A stretch of DNA of 64,000 nt from Zizania palustris (taxonomy: Eukaryota > Streptophyta > Magnoliopsida > Poales > Poaceae): NCBI GenBank assembly GCA_019279435.1, contig JAAALK010000287.1:23498162-23562161 (forward strand), read 5' to 3'. The notes beneath the pieces are model-generated. The model saw nothing but the letters and a program-made list of their open reading frames with translations, searched no databases and was not told where the DNA came from. A program made the translations under genes and the position numbers. Shown piece by piece: positions 46,977 to 56,398 of the stretch; within the stretch, counting starts at the first letter, position 1, and the number at the start of each line of letters is the position of its first letter.

Positions 46977-47466
46977 CTTGTATAAACCCAACCCACTACA
47001 CTACGGATCAGCTCACTTAGATCAAGTCGAGCATACTCATCCATAGGCCCAATCAGAGCAACAACATAATATCCAGGTCTACCATACGTAACATAAAAGA
47101 CTAGCCTGATGGGTGAGGATTAACCCTCTATTTAAGTTATGCTCCTCCATCGTCGATACTAAATTCAACACCTATATGATTCTATATATTATTGTCTCGA
47201 GTGTCATCATAATCAATGAGTAATCTTGAAAGTGATAAATGATCAATTTGACGACTTTTGATAATCAGATGGTACAACTGACTTAGGTTTGTGTTTTAAT
47301 TTTTGTCTATGGGTTTGACTTTTGAGGACTTGAGTATATGGTCTAACATGAGTTTAATCTAAAACTGACGGATACCTACATTTTTATCTGATTAAAAAAT
47401 TATTTTATTTTATTTTTATAAAATGAAACCTAGCCCTATAGCCGACCCCTAACCCTAGCCACTTAT

Positions 47467-48389
47467 TAGGGATGGCAATCGGGTATGACAGGTACGGGTA
47501 GTACCTACCCATACTCGTACCTATTTATCTGACGGGTAAAAACATGTGCACATACCCATTATTTGCGAGCGTCGTATACCCATGGGTATACCCATTTACT
47601 TGTGAAATAGAACCGGTGAACAAGAAGAAGAGACCCATCGTTGGGATCGGGGACAATGTAGAGGCCGACCGGTGTGAGGTGGCGCAGGCGAGCGCGAGGC
47701 AGCGCTTGGTGGCGTGGTGCACGTGCTAGCACGAGGCGACGGGCAGACAATAGCACGGGGTGGCACGGTCCAGCGTACGAGGTGTCGCACTATGGCGCGG
47801 GGCGACGCGGCCGCGCAGGCCAGCGCAGGGCGACAGTTCCATGGGGAGGTGCGCACCAGGGCATAGGATGGCGCGGGCAACGTGCCTAGACGATTGGATG
47901 CTGGCGATGGACTATTGTGCTTGTATTGTGTGGGAGAGGAGTGGAGGAGAGAATATGAGTAGTGCATATTATTGAGTTGTATGCACCAATCAGTTTAACC
48001 TAAAAGGTTAAGCTGATGAGAAAATATGGGCAATTCACTTCATATTCCAACAAACACTCCCCCTCACGCGAGACTCTGTTAGATCTCAAGCGTGCAATAG
48101 AAGTGGGTAGCAATTTTTATTGAATTGCGTGCCAGCCAAGATTCGAACTCGAGATCTTTGGCTTTGATACCATATTGAGTCGCATGCACCAACCAATTTA
48201 ACTCCAAAGCTTAAGCTGATGAGGAAAGGTGGATAATTCACTTCATATTCCAACCAACAGATCGATATTCATACCCTTACATATTTACCTATTGAGTATG
48301 AAATTGAGATCAAATCTGAACCTAATAGGGTTTTTACTTGTGAGTAAATGGGTAATTAAATGGGTAATTGGATATGATTGCTATCCCTA
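47467..48389. mobile_element. Non-autonomous hAT-type element, 8-bp TSD CCACTTAT
   Basis: CCACTTAT flanks the element at 47459-47466 and 48390-48397. It begins TAGGGATGGCAATCGGG and ends in the inverted match GATTGCTATCCCTA. An 8-bp duplication with short TA..TA ends is typical of hAT. The edges carry GGGTA/TACCC repeats. The centre has a GC-rich stretch (about 47600-47900) without a convincing gene, and a TRIM retroelement is inserted at 47973-48259. No transposase is present. Confidence 0.88.
47973..48259 (-). mobile_element. TRIM (miniature LTR retroelement) inside the hAT element
   Basis: Two 84-bp direct repeats, 47973-48056 and 48176-48259, begin TGAGTTGTATGCACC and TGAGTCGCATGCACC and end CCAACAAACA and CCAACCAACA. 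Between them the minus strand shows a primer-binding-site-like TGGTATCAAAGCC just inside the right repeat. A purine tract (GTGAGGGGGAG) lies just inside the left one. The internal region is about 120 bp and non-coding. The repeats have diverged and no clear 5-bp target duplication remains, so it is an old copy. Confidence 0.78.
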
Positions 48390-48720
48390 CCACTTATGCT
48401 TATATTTTTGTTTCTGCTACAATGATATTATTTATGCTTTTGGTACCGCTTCGGTTTAGGCATGAATTTGATTTGAAATCAATGGGTTTTGCATATGCTA
48501 ATTTAAAAGTGTTTCTTACATTTACTCTGTATACAAGTCTGCACGGAACGTGCAAGTTTTTTTATTTGACACCATCCCTACTACTCTCTATAGTACCCAG
48601 CTTTGTAGTAATACTCTTGTCTAAATACACTTAAAGTATAATTCTAATAGAATATGCCAGATTAATTCCAAACACAGGGATAGATAATCTCAACTCTCAA
48701 GAGAGATACTATTCGTATAC

Positions 48721-49251
48721 TCATCTGTTCTTAATTACATATTTACATAAACAATAAGATCGAGAGAGTATCAGACCCACGTCCAGCCCTCTCTTCGCCT
48801 TCGCCTTCCTCTTGGCCTCCTCCTCTGCCTTCCCCGCTGCCGCTGTGTCTCTGCTCTCTCCTGATCTCCACGAGCTGCCGAGGCTGGAGAAGAAAGGGGA
48901 CGACGCCTTGTTCTTGGCCTTGTACTCCCTGTCCCTCTCCTTGCTGCCGCTACTGCTGCCGTTGCTGCTCGCGGTTTGACGGTGGTGGCTTGCTTTGGCG
49001 TAGTTGTTGTGGCTGAGGTCGCTGCCAACGCGGCCGAGCGGCGTGCGGGACATGTCGGCGGCGGCGGCAGCGAGCGGCAGGGCGCAGAGCTGGACGGGAG
49101 GCGTCGGCGGTGAGGAGATGGAGAAGGCGAAGGATAGGTCGCGTGAGGGGGAGAGGAGTGGTGGCGGGGGAGAGCGAGGTGTGGTTGGCTTGAACAGTAG
49201 CGGAGGAGGAAGAGGAGGCGGAGGTGGTGACCGCGGCCGTGGCGTTTCCAT
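48721..49251 (-). CDS. Hypothetical low-complexity protein, doubtful
   Basis: An ATG frame of 176 codons on the minus strand opens with a Pro/Arg-rich stretch (METPRPRSPPPPPLPPP). A Ser/Pro part with LSFAFSISSPPTPPVQLC, an Asn/Ser/Gly part (SHNNYAKASHH, SSNGSSSGS) and a basic Lys/Ala/Glu part (AEEEAKRKAKAKRGLDVG) follow. The last residues after RGLDV look unlike the rest, and a GT there (GAC|GTGGGT) may be a splice donor, so the true gene may continue with another exon. No domain is recognised. GC-rich composition opens an opposing frame as well. It could be a host gene, a captured fragment or chance. Confidence 0.35.
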   Translation of the reverse strand: METPRPRSPPPPPLPPPLLFKPTTPRSPPPPLLSPSRDLSFAFSISSPPTPPVQLCALPLAAAAADMSRTPLGRVGSDLSHNNYAKASHHRQTASSNGSSSGSKERDREYKAKNKASSPFFSSLGSSWRSGESRDTAAAGKAEEEAKRKAKAKRGLDVGLILSRSYCLCKYVIKNR

Positions 49252-49327
49252 GGCTCTCGATCTGTGGTAGGGTTTGTGCTCACGACAGCTGTAGCGGAAG
49301 AAAGATTAGGGAGGCGGATTTGATTAA

Positions 49328-49957
49328 AGCATCTCCAATAGAATTCCTAATTTTTAGTCCCTAAATCACATATAGGCATCATTCTAAACTCTATCTTTTC
49401 CTAAAAATTAATTAATCTACAATAGTTTCCCTATAATCTCAATTCCTATTTTTTAAAACCTACAAATATGGGTTATAATATGTAATAATTTTGTGTAAAA
49501 CTATAATGCATTCAAATATGTGTATCAAGGGAAAATATATTGTGCAATCACTCATTTGGTGCAATCGTGCAATCAAGTGATCTGGTGCATCTAATCAAGT
49601 GATCCAATGGTTACATATGAAAGGGGTTAAAAAGTAAAAAAATACTAGGTTTCAGGTGGATGCACTAGATCGCTTGATTGCACGATTGCACCAATATAAG
49701 TGATTGCACAGGATATTTCCCCATCATCTAACTTATAATAACACATAAGGAGGGAAATAATGCACATGCAAGAAAAATATATGTACAAATGAAAATAGGG
49801 ATTTGCTAAACTAATCCTATATTTGAGAGAGATGAATGGCGATTTAGGGAATGGATTAGGAAATGGACTCATTTAGGGGAACTCTCGAAGCTTAATTTTT
49901 CACAAAATACCTAAATTCAAATTTAAGTAATCATATGGGTAATCTTTTGGAGATGCT
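49328..49957. mobile_element. Inverted-repeat element with AGCATCTCCAA ends
   Basis: AGCATCTCCAA at the left is mirrored by TTGGAGATGCT at the right, and the subterminal parts (CCTAATTTTTAG, GGAATGGATTAGG) are partly complementary. This terminal motif is widespread in plant MITE-like repeats. A target duplication could not be read. It contains a second, younger-looking element at 49529-49721. Confidence 0.6.
49529..49721. mobile_element. Foldback MITE nested in the previous element (Mutator-like ends)
   Basis: Arms of about 60 bases pair: GGGAAAATATATTGTGCAAT at the left against ATTGCACAGGATATTTCCC at the right, continued by GGTGCAATCGTGCAATCAAG and its mirror. The termini resemble those of the MULE-type MITE at 14178-14434 (GGGAAA..TAT..TGTGCA). 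The 9-bp flanks (GTGTATCAA and CATCATCTA) do not match, so the boundaries or class are uncertain. Confidence 0.65.
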
Positions 49958-51133
49958 CTAGTGCCATGCCTCCCAAAACCGATTAATTAGTGGTCCGGAA
50001 TCGGTACTGATAGTGCAATATTACATTAGTGCTGGTTTCGAAATCGACAATGATATATCTTTATTTTCGATTTGATACAACTGATACCGGTATACATTAC
50101 TTATAATAGATTGTATAGTATTGTTATCATCTTAACTAGTTTGTTTATCACTTTAGTTACTATCAAAACTAGTTTGTTTATTGAGAAAAATATATATAGG
50201 TTGAGTTTCTAGTTGAATTTTTATGAAGTGGTTGATGCATGCATCCCAAGCAAGTCTCAACAGCAGAGTGTGTCGATCTGAGATGACACGTTATTAATTT
50301 TTGTGATAATTTGGCGTGGACCATGTATGCATATATATATATATGCACACGCTAGCTAGCTAATGGGCACTATAGCTCAATTGGTGGCATTCAATGTGTG
50401 CACATCTCTTGACATGTAGATGCACCCGTATCTCCACACTGACCATCATGCCATGTCCCCAACAACCCAAAGGCAATATTGATAATTAACCGACCAATTA
50501 AAACTAGACTAGATTGTCTTTGCATTGGTCAGTCCATATATACAGTAGTGAATGTTGTTTTGTCATGGATGCATGGAAGGGAAGAAATTAAAGCAGTCAA
50601 AACTGTTGAGAAAAAAACCTCTGACGTGTACTACTTGTAGCTATATATATATATATCAAATTGGAGCATCTATCAATCCAACGGCAGCCGGCGGCACATG
50701 CATGCACGTACGTACGAGCTGTGATGAGCCACTGGCCGGCGTCGTCGACTGGCGTTAGATCGATCGAGTCCACGGGTGCCACTGTAGACAACTCGAGCAG
50801 GAACATGTCTTCGTTTGCACGGTTGCGGCGATCTTGAGACACTCCAACCTGTCATATGTACTAGTGGCCCCAGATTGATGATAAGAGATTCAGAGGAAGA
50901 AGGATAGCTAGCTAGGGTACTGTGCAGACAGAAGCTGCTGATCTATAATACATCAGCATGCATGGATCAAATATGTATGGTTATCTATTTCTTTAGGGAT
51001 GGGACTATTCATGTTACACTTTTATTTAGTTGGTAAATGTGATGAAGTCATTTTTTATTTGATTACATCAATATAACTTTAGATGTGATAAACCTAAATT
51101 TAATATGCTCCGGTTGATATATATATAAGAAGA

Positions 51134-51454
51134 ATTTTATGGTGTCTTCATATTTTATGGATGGTCGATGATCTATTACCCTTTAGAGGTAATATGTCAT
51201 ATAACATTGTGCAGGCCCACATACATTTAATAATTAATTACTTTTTTTTGTATGTTAGCAGATTAATTGCCGCATGCACTAGAAAAATGAAATAATCAAC
51301 AAACTTTCAATACGAGCGACACACATGTAAAATACTTTCTATAATCAAGTCAATTAACTCATTTTATTTTTTAATTAATTATTTTAAATATATTTAATCA
51401 AAGGTAGATATTTGTTTAACTATTACCTCCCGAGAAGGTAACGGGCACCATAAA
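51134..51454. mobile_element. Inverted-repeat element, copy B
   Basis: The ends TTTTATGGTGTC and GGGCACCATAAA are inverted copies. Ordered blocks are shared with 9819-10174: CATATAACATT, GCATGCACTAGAAAAA, and a CTCCC/GAAGG mini-palindrome before the right end. The family is thus present twice in this window about 41 kb apart. Confidence 0.6.
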
Positions 51455-52702
51455 TGAACCCATATATAACTAAAATTTTAGATTTGAGGGGACAGCAAAT
51501 TCTTCTGGATTTCTTCATCTAACACAGTGAAGAAATATTGCTCTAATTAATCATCTCATCTATCATTACCCTCCAACAAAATAATTGTCTAAATAGAATG
51601 ACGTAGGGATAACCAATTAACTAAACACTACCTAAAAAATTATAATACAATAAAAAACATAGACACATATGTTGTACACAAAACATGTAGATGAAGATAG
51701 ATCAGATTAGATATATTATCTGATTAGTGGAGATTATGACTGCATGAGTGTAGGACACTGCCTGAGTGCAACACCTGTTGTTTGAATCAGTCTCTGGAGG
51801 ATGTGACCCAGATCACATGCATGCATGGTTAAAGTTTGAGGTTTGTTTGATTGCAGCGGCCGGCCATATGATTGGCATTATGGCATACATTGTATATAGA
51901 TGGACGGATGGACCCTCGTCTTTTTGTGCTCTTCTTCCTGTCCATGCCTGCCTGCTTCCTTCCATTAATTTGAGTAGCCATTTCGTTTTCCAAGCTTTCT
52001 TGAGAGCATTTTCTAACCGTTTGTCCGTGTCAAAGATAGTTTGTACGTTCGTACGATAAATACTCGTTGTATGACAAGTGTTTTTCTTTATACCACCTTC
52101 CATCTTATATTGATCACTCATACAAATTATTTTATTTCTTAATTATTTTTGTTTTTTACTTAAATGTGTACACAGTCACTTGACATGTAAATTTACATGG
52201 CATCTATAATTAATTCTAAATCATACATGTACCTACTAAATAAATATGGGTGATATACCATATAAATTTTGGTTCATTTGTTTCCTTTCTCAATTTATTT
52301 CTTACTTAAATTCGTCATTAGCTTTCCTTATTGTATTTCTTACGTAAACTCACGGTTACAATTAAACCGTATGAAAATTGTGGTTTCTTAAAAAAATTAA
52401 ATATACTGTTTGTAAGATTAATTCACTTTCCTTCCTTGCTTTCTTGCTAAATACACACCTAAATTCAAGTTACTTAGAAACTATAATTTATATCAAATTA
52501 AAATTAAAAATAAGCATCCATGAAAATAAATTCAGGTTATATATAATAATAACAATAATTCATATTATCTTTGCAAAGTTAGCTATGAATATTGTGTTTT
52601 ACCAACTGTTTATTATGCATGAATTATTTGTTATCGTGTGAATATTTTATGATGTTATTTCTTTTAATTTTTATCGTGACAATAGCACGGATAGGCTACT
52701 AA

Positions 52703-53085
52703 TGTAAATGGCTAGAAATATGTGAAGTAAAAGATATGTGCAGCCGGCGGTGCATGTCTTACACAAGATTCCTTGTCTTCAATCCCTTTGTTCCGCAGAT
52801 CAAGTTGTTTTAGACTTTTATATAAGGATATCTAAAAAAGTCGTTTATATTTTATTGTGTATTTTAAACATCTATATTCAGATGGCGTACGTACTAATTC
52901 CTCTTTGTTTCTAGTATTGTCAATCAAGAACAATATACACTAATTAATCAACAATTAATAGCATTCTAGTAATATATAAATGTCACGTGAATAGCTAGAA
53001 ACATGTGAAGTGTGCAAGGCATGTCGTGCAGCTAGCCCGTGACCGATGCATGCATGCTGGCTGCTTACACAAGACTTCTGATGCA
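52703..53085. repeat. Diverged direct duplication
   Basis: Segments at about 52703-52775 and 52976-53085 share TAGCTAGAAA/GGCTAGAAA, ATGTGAAGT, the GCATGTC motif and TTACACAAGA in the same order, with insertions in the second copy. Origin unknown; possibly remnants of one transposon family. Confidence 0.45.
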
Positions 53086-53347
53086 TTCTATGTATACATT
53101 ATTATTGTTGGGATATACAACGTACGTACGGTCGTTACCGGTGTATGTATTCCTGATCAGGAAAAGGATTCGTTGTTACTGTGTTCTCTAAGCCTAATTA
53201 TATATAGCCCTAAAGCTTAATCTGTGCATGTGATTTTGTCTTCGCCGTTGCCCAAGTGTGAGGTAGAGCGTACAAATCCCAGTAGGTGAGCTGTTGTTTC
53301 GGTCCGGCCGGTGTACCGTACGTTAGCGTGTGTGTTATTAGTTGCAT

Positions 53348-54018
53348 GGTCTTAGTATGAGTTTTTAGTCCAAAAGTTTAGTTCATCGGATGTTTATTTG
53401 TATGTTATTAATTTTAGAGTATTAAATATAGATTATTTATAAAACTCATTCATAATCAGTAGATTATTCACGACACGAACCTAATTAGCCTAATTACGTC
53501 ATGGTTTGATAATGTGATGCTACAGTAAACATCGGTTAATCATGGATTAATTAGACATAATAAATTTATTTAATGAATAATCTTCTGATTATGTAATTAT
53601 TTTTATAATTAATTCACATTTAATCTTTCAAATTAATGTCCAAATATTCGATGTGATACCGACTAAGGAGGCGTTTGGTTCCCTGAACTAAAGTTTAGTC
53701 TGCGTCACATTGGATGTTTGAACATCAATTTGAACGATTAAACGTAAACTAATTATAAAAATAATTGCAAAATCGGAGGATTATTCGTGAGACAAATTTA
53801 TTAAACCTAATTAATCTATGATTAGCAAATGTTTACTGTAGCATCACATTATCAAATCATAGCATAATTAGGCTCATTAAATTCATTTCGTGAATAATCC
53901 ACTGATTATAAATGGGTTTTGTAAATAGTTTACATTCAATACTTCGAAATAACATCCAAACATCTGATTTGATGGGACTAAACTTTTGAATACCAAATGG
54001 ATACTAAACTTTTGCATA
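53348..54018 (+). mobile_element. Tourist-like MITE interrupted by an inverted copy of its own family
   Basis: The left body (53348-53663) has the forward block order of the 2968-3311 family (GAGTATTAAATATAGATTAT, GCTACAGTAAACAT, TTCAAATTAATGTCCAAA). At a CTAA inside its right terminus the second element begins. The lost terminus resumes as TAAACTTTTGCATAG at 54005. The outer ends are degenerate. Confidence 0.7.
53667..54004 (-). mobile_element. Tourist-like MITE inserted in the previous one, TSD TAA
   Basis: It begins GGAGGCGTTTGGTTCC and ends in the diverged mirror GAATACCAAATGGATAC, with TAA at 53664-53666 and 54005-54007. Its interior is the reverse complement of the neighbour (AGCAAATGTTTACTGTAGCA, GTGAATAATCCACTGATTAT). 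Confidence 0.78.
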
Positions 54019-54119
54019 GTAATCCATCGGCCACCTCGCTGTTTTTTTATTTGCACGTGTTCCATCCCTGCTTGTTGTTTCGTACTCCCAGTGATCTGTC
54101 ATTATTTACGCTCTAGAGA

Positions 54120-54496
54120 CACTACAAGAAAATATGAAATTTTCGTACTCCCTGCTTTCGGCCATATGTAGGCAGAAAGGCTATCTTCCGTCGGTTAGGG
54201 CCAAAGCCGACGGAAATTAGCTGCTTTCGACCATGTGGGTAGAAAGGCTAACTTCCGTTGGCTAGAGCCAAATCCGATGGAAGTTAGCACGCCTCTGCTG
54301 ACGTGGCAGAATTCGGCGCTAACTTCTGTCGGCCACGTGAAGCTAACGAAAGTTAGCTAACTTCCATCTACCTGCTTCCGTCCGCTAAATGCCGACGGAA
54401 GTTAGCTTTTTGCCGACGGAAGTTAGCTTCTTCCATTAGAAAAGAACTAACTTCCATCGATTTTGGCCGACGGAAGTTTACCGGATTGTTGTAATG
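54120..54496. mobile_element. Miniature CACTA derivative, 377 bp, TSD AGA
   Basis: Begins CACTACAAGAAAATATG and ends ATTGTTGTAATG (one change from the canonical GTAGTG). AGA lies at 54117-54119 and 54497-54499. Inside are diverged copies of the AACTTCCGTCGGC motif that fills the ends of the 6342-9400 element, and blocks such as TGACGTGGCAGAATTCGGCG match it in order. It is an internally deleted, older member of the same family. Confidence 0.87.
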
Positions 54497-55171
54497 AGAG
54501 AGAGCTGAGTGATCTGTCGCTGTGTCCCTGAATTCTTTGGCCAGCAGTTGAAACTGATGTTAAGTTGTACAATCGGGTGATCTGAATAGTTGCTTCATCT
54601 GTTATAGCATATATAGGCGACAAGATGTGTGCACATATATATGGGCCAATTAACGTACACACTCCAGCAGCCGGACATAGCTGGAATGCTGGAGAAACAG
54701 GGTAGGAATTAGGATAATAGTTACGGTACAAGTTCTCCATCTTTCCACAGAATGTACGGCGGTTCAAGATGGTTTTATAGATAAGTAGTAAAATTAAAAA
54801 GATATGAAATTGGTAGCAATCTGAGACTCGTACGTGGAAAGTCCATAAATTAAAGACCACTCTTTTGCTAATGCATTCTTCCGATTGATGAGAACGAGTT
54901 GGCAATGCAAGTCGCTCTCAGTCTCAGGACTCAAAGTAATTAAGCAGATCAATTCAGCTACGTCGAGTACATCAGAGCCGTACACATGTATATTCTTTGA
55001 TCGTGTTATGGGTAAAATACTGCGTTCCTATCAAATTCTATAATTTCTATCATTTCTCATTAGAGTAACAACTTTGTTCTAAATCTATTCTTAAGTGGAT
55101 TTTATAGAATTAAGCAGAATTCGGTGGAGCGAAGTAGTTCAAATAAGCTCGTAGATATGGCTTTCTTACTC

Positions 55172-55405
55172 GGTATGCATGTTTGGTTCTCTGTACGAGG
55201 AAGAACAAAACGGAACAGTTTTTGATATGGGGTGATACTAATGTTTGGTTCGAGAGATGAGGTAAATCAAGTGGAAACAAACGATCCCTAGAAACAGAAT
55301 ATTCCCTATAGATGCTGAACCGCGTGGTACTGATTTTTTTGGCGAATGAGATGATTCCGAACCATCCTGTTTCATTCCTCGTCGTACACAAAACCAAACA
55401 CTACC
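55172..55405. mobile_element. MITE-like inverted-repeat element
   Basis: GGTATGCATGTTTGGTTCTC at the left pairs with ACAAAACCAAACACTACC at the right, and TGTACGAGGAA with TTCCTCGTCGTACA further in. The TGTTTGGTT-type ends resemble Tourist elements. No clean target duplication was found. Confidence 0.6.
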
Positions 55406-55806
55406 TAAGAGGAGGTCGATACAATTGTTGTCTTATTTAAAGGGAAATTAACGATTTATTATTTTAAAGATGATACATCGATTATATTGTCCTCCGGCAG
55501 TGATAATAGCATGTCTAATCATTTGGGTCAATTACATATTAGTTAGAACGACAATAGCAAATCTCCCTTGAGCATTAACTGGTGAGGACTTCTATGGAAC
55601 GCTTTTAAAAAAAATTAGGAGAAAGTAAACTGCGTAAGAAAATCCTATTAGACTCCTGCATTCCAATATTGGAGCTCTATGTGATGACAGTGATATTACT
55701 AGGAGATTTGTGCCCATCCAACACTGTATAAATTAACATTCCATAGTGTTTACTCGTATGTAATGATTTATTGATTTTGTTGTGTATAGCCATCGATAGT
55801 GGTGAA

Positions 55807-55964
55807 ATAAAAAATTGAACATATATCCTCACTTTAGATAGAAATTAAGAATTTATTCTTTTGGTCAATATATTATTGATTTAAATAGATCATACATATC
55901 AATGAGATATAAAAGATAAATCATTAATTTCTATCTAAAGAGAGAATATATGATCAAATCTCCC
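55807..55964. mobile_element. Hairpin MITE, older copy of the 61989-62145 family
   Basis: Arms AAAAATTGAACATATATCCT...CTTTAGATAGAAATTAA and their mirror (TTAATTTCTATCTAAAG...ATATATGATCAAATCTCCC) flank a loop of about 60 bases. The same arm order is seen in intron 3 of the dehydrogenase gene. Confidence 0.65.
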
Positions 55965-56062
55965 GGTGCTGAATCGTACCATGCTATATATGTTGTTGGA
56001 GCCATAACAAAAAGATCCTCGGTCATTCTAGACTAATGTTTACAAATCGTCTGAGTCGAACC

Positions 56063-56380
56063 TAGGCCTGCCATTGGGTATCCTTACCCATTATCCAAAC
56101 CCATACCCATAAGGAATGGGGAGGGTATGGGTAAAAATTATTTTACCCATTTTGAGTGGGGAGGGTATGGATATTATCCAATTAGAATTGGGGAGGGGAG
56201 GGTATGGATAAATAAACCAATTATGTTTTATTTACAATACTATATTTTACCCATTAACCAATGGATATGGGGAATTTTGGGTAATGGAGAATTGGGGAGG
56301 GTAAGATTGGGTAAGGCTTAATATGGATATGAATATGGGTAAGTATGGGTATATCCATACCCTCCCCAATGGCAGGCCTA
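56063..56380. mobile_element. Non-autonomous hAT-type MITE, 8-bp TSD GTCGAACC
   Basis: GTCGAACC lies at 56055-56062 and 56381-56388. The element begins TAGGCCTGCCATTGGG and ends CCCCAATGGCAGGCCTA, a perfect mirror of about 16 bases. The interior is made of ATGGGTA, TACCCAT and GGGGAGGGTATGG repeats. A third GTCGAACC follows at 56391-56398. Confidence 0.9.
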
Positions 56381-56398
56381 GTCGAACCTAGTCGAACC

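Larger units (their letters stand above)
14072..47220 (-). mobile_element. Outermost old LTR element of the nest (remnant)
   Basis: Similar sequence starts at 14072 (TGTAAGAACCCGATTCGCTA) and 46979 (TGTATAAACCCAACCCACTA). The likeness continues through GCTCACTTA and AAGTCGAG, and later a CTATTTAA block and a CATCGATACT / CATCGTCGATACT block. The inverted primer-binding site just left of 46979 shows that 46979 is the inner edge of a minus-strand 5' LTR. Hence 14072 is probably its 3' LTR, and only a tiny internal region remains (about 14520-14571 plus 46953-46978). It could be a deletion derivative or a TRIM-like element. The LTR outer ends were not resolved, so the right coordinate is approximate. 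Confidence 0.45.
49958..53347. other. Intergenic AT-rich DNA, no gene recognised
   Basis: Contains the inverted-repeat element at 51134-51454, short AT microsatellites near 50332 and 50648, and a diverged duplication at 52703-53085. Frames up to 102 codons are AT-composition products without motifs. Confidence 0.5.
54500..56062. other. Intergenic, no gene recognised
   Basis: A 152-codon minus-strand frame ending near 54447 starts in unique sequence and runs into the CACTA derivative. It has no recognisable motif and is not accepted as a gene. Two MITE-like elements listed separately lie here. Confidence 0.45.

Noticed and set aside
48125..48175. GATTCGAACTC resembles a tRNA T-loop
   Set aside because: It is part of the TRIM internal region next to its primer-binding site; no tRNA body surrounds it.
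50365..50440. TAGCTCAATTGG resembles the tRNA A box
   Set aside because: No B box or T-arm follows at the right distance and no cloverleaf can be drawn; at most a SINE remnant.
54447..54905. 152-codon minus-strand frame
   Set aside because: Runs from unique DNA into a CACTA derivative, has no motif and no splice support.
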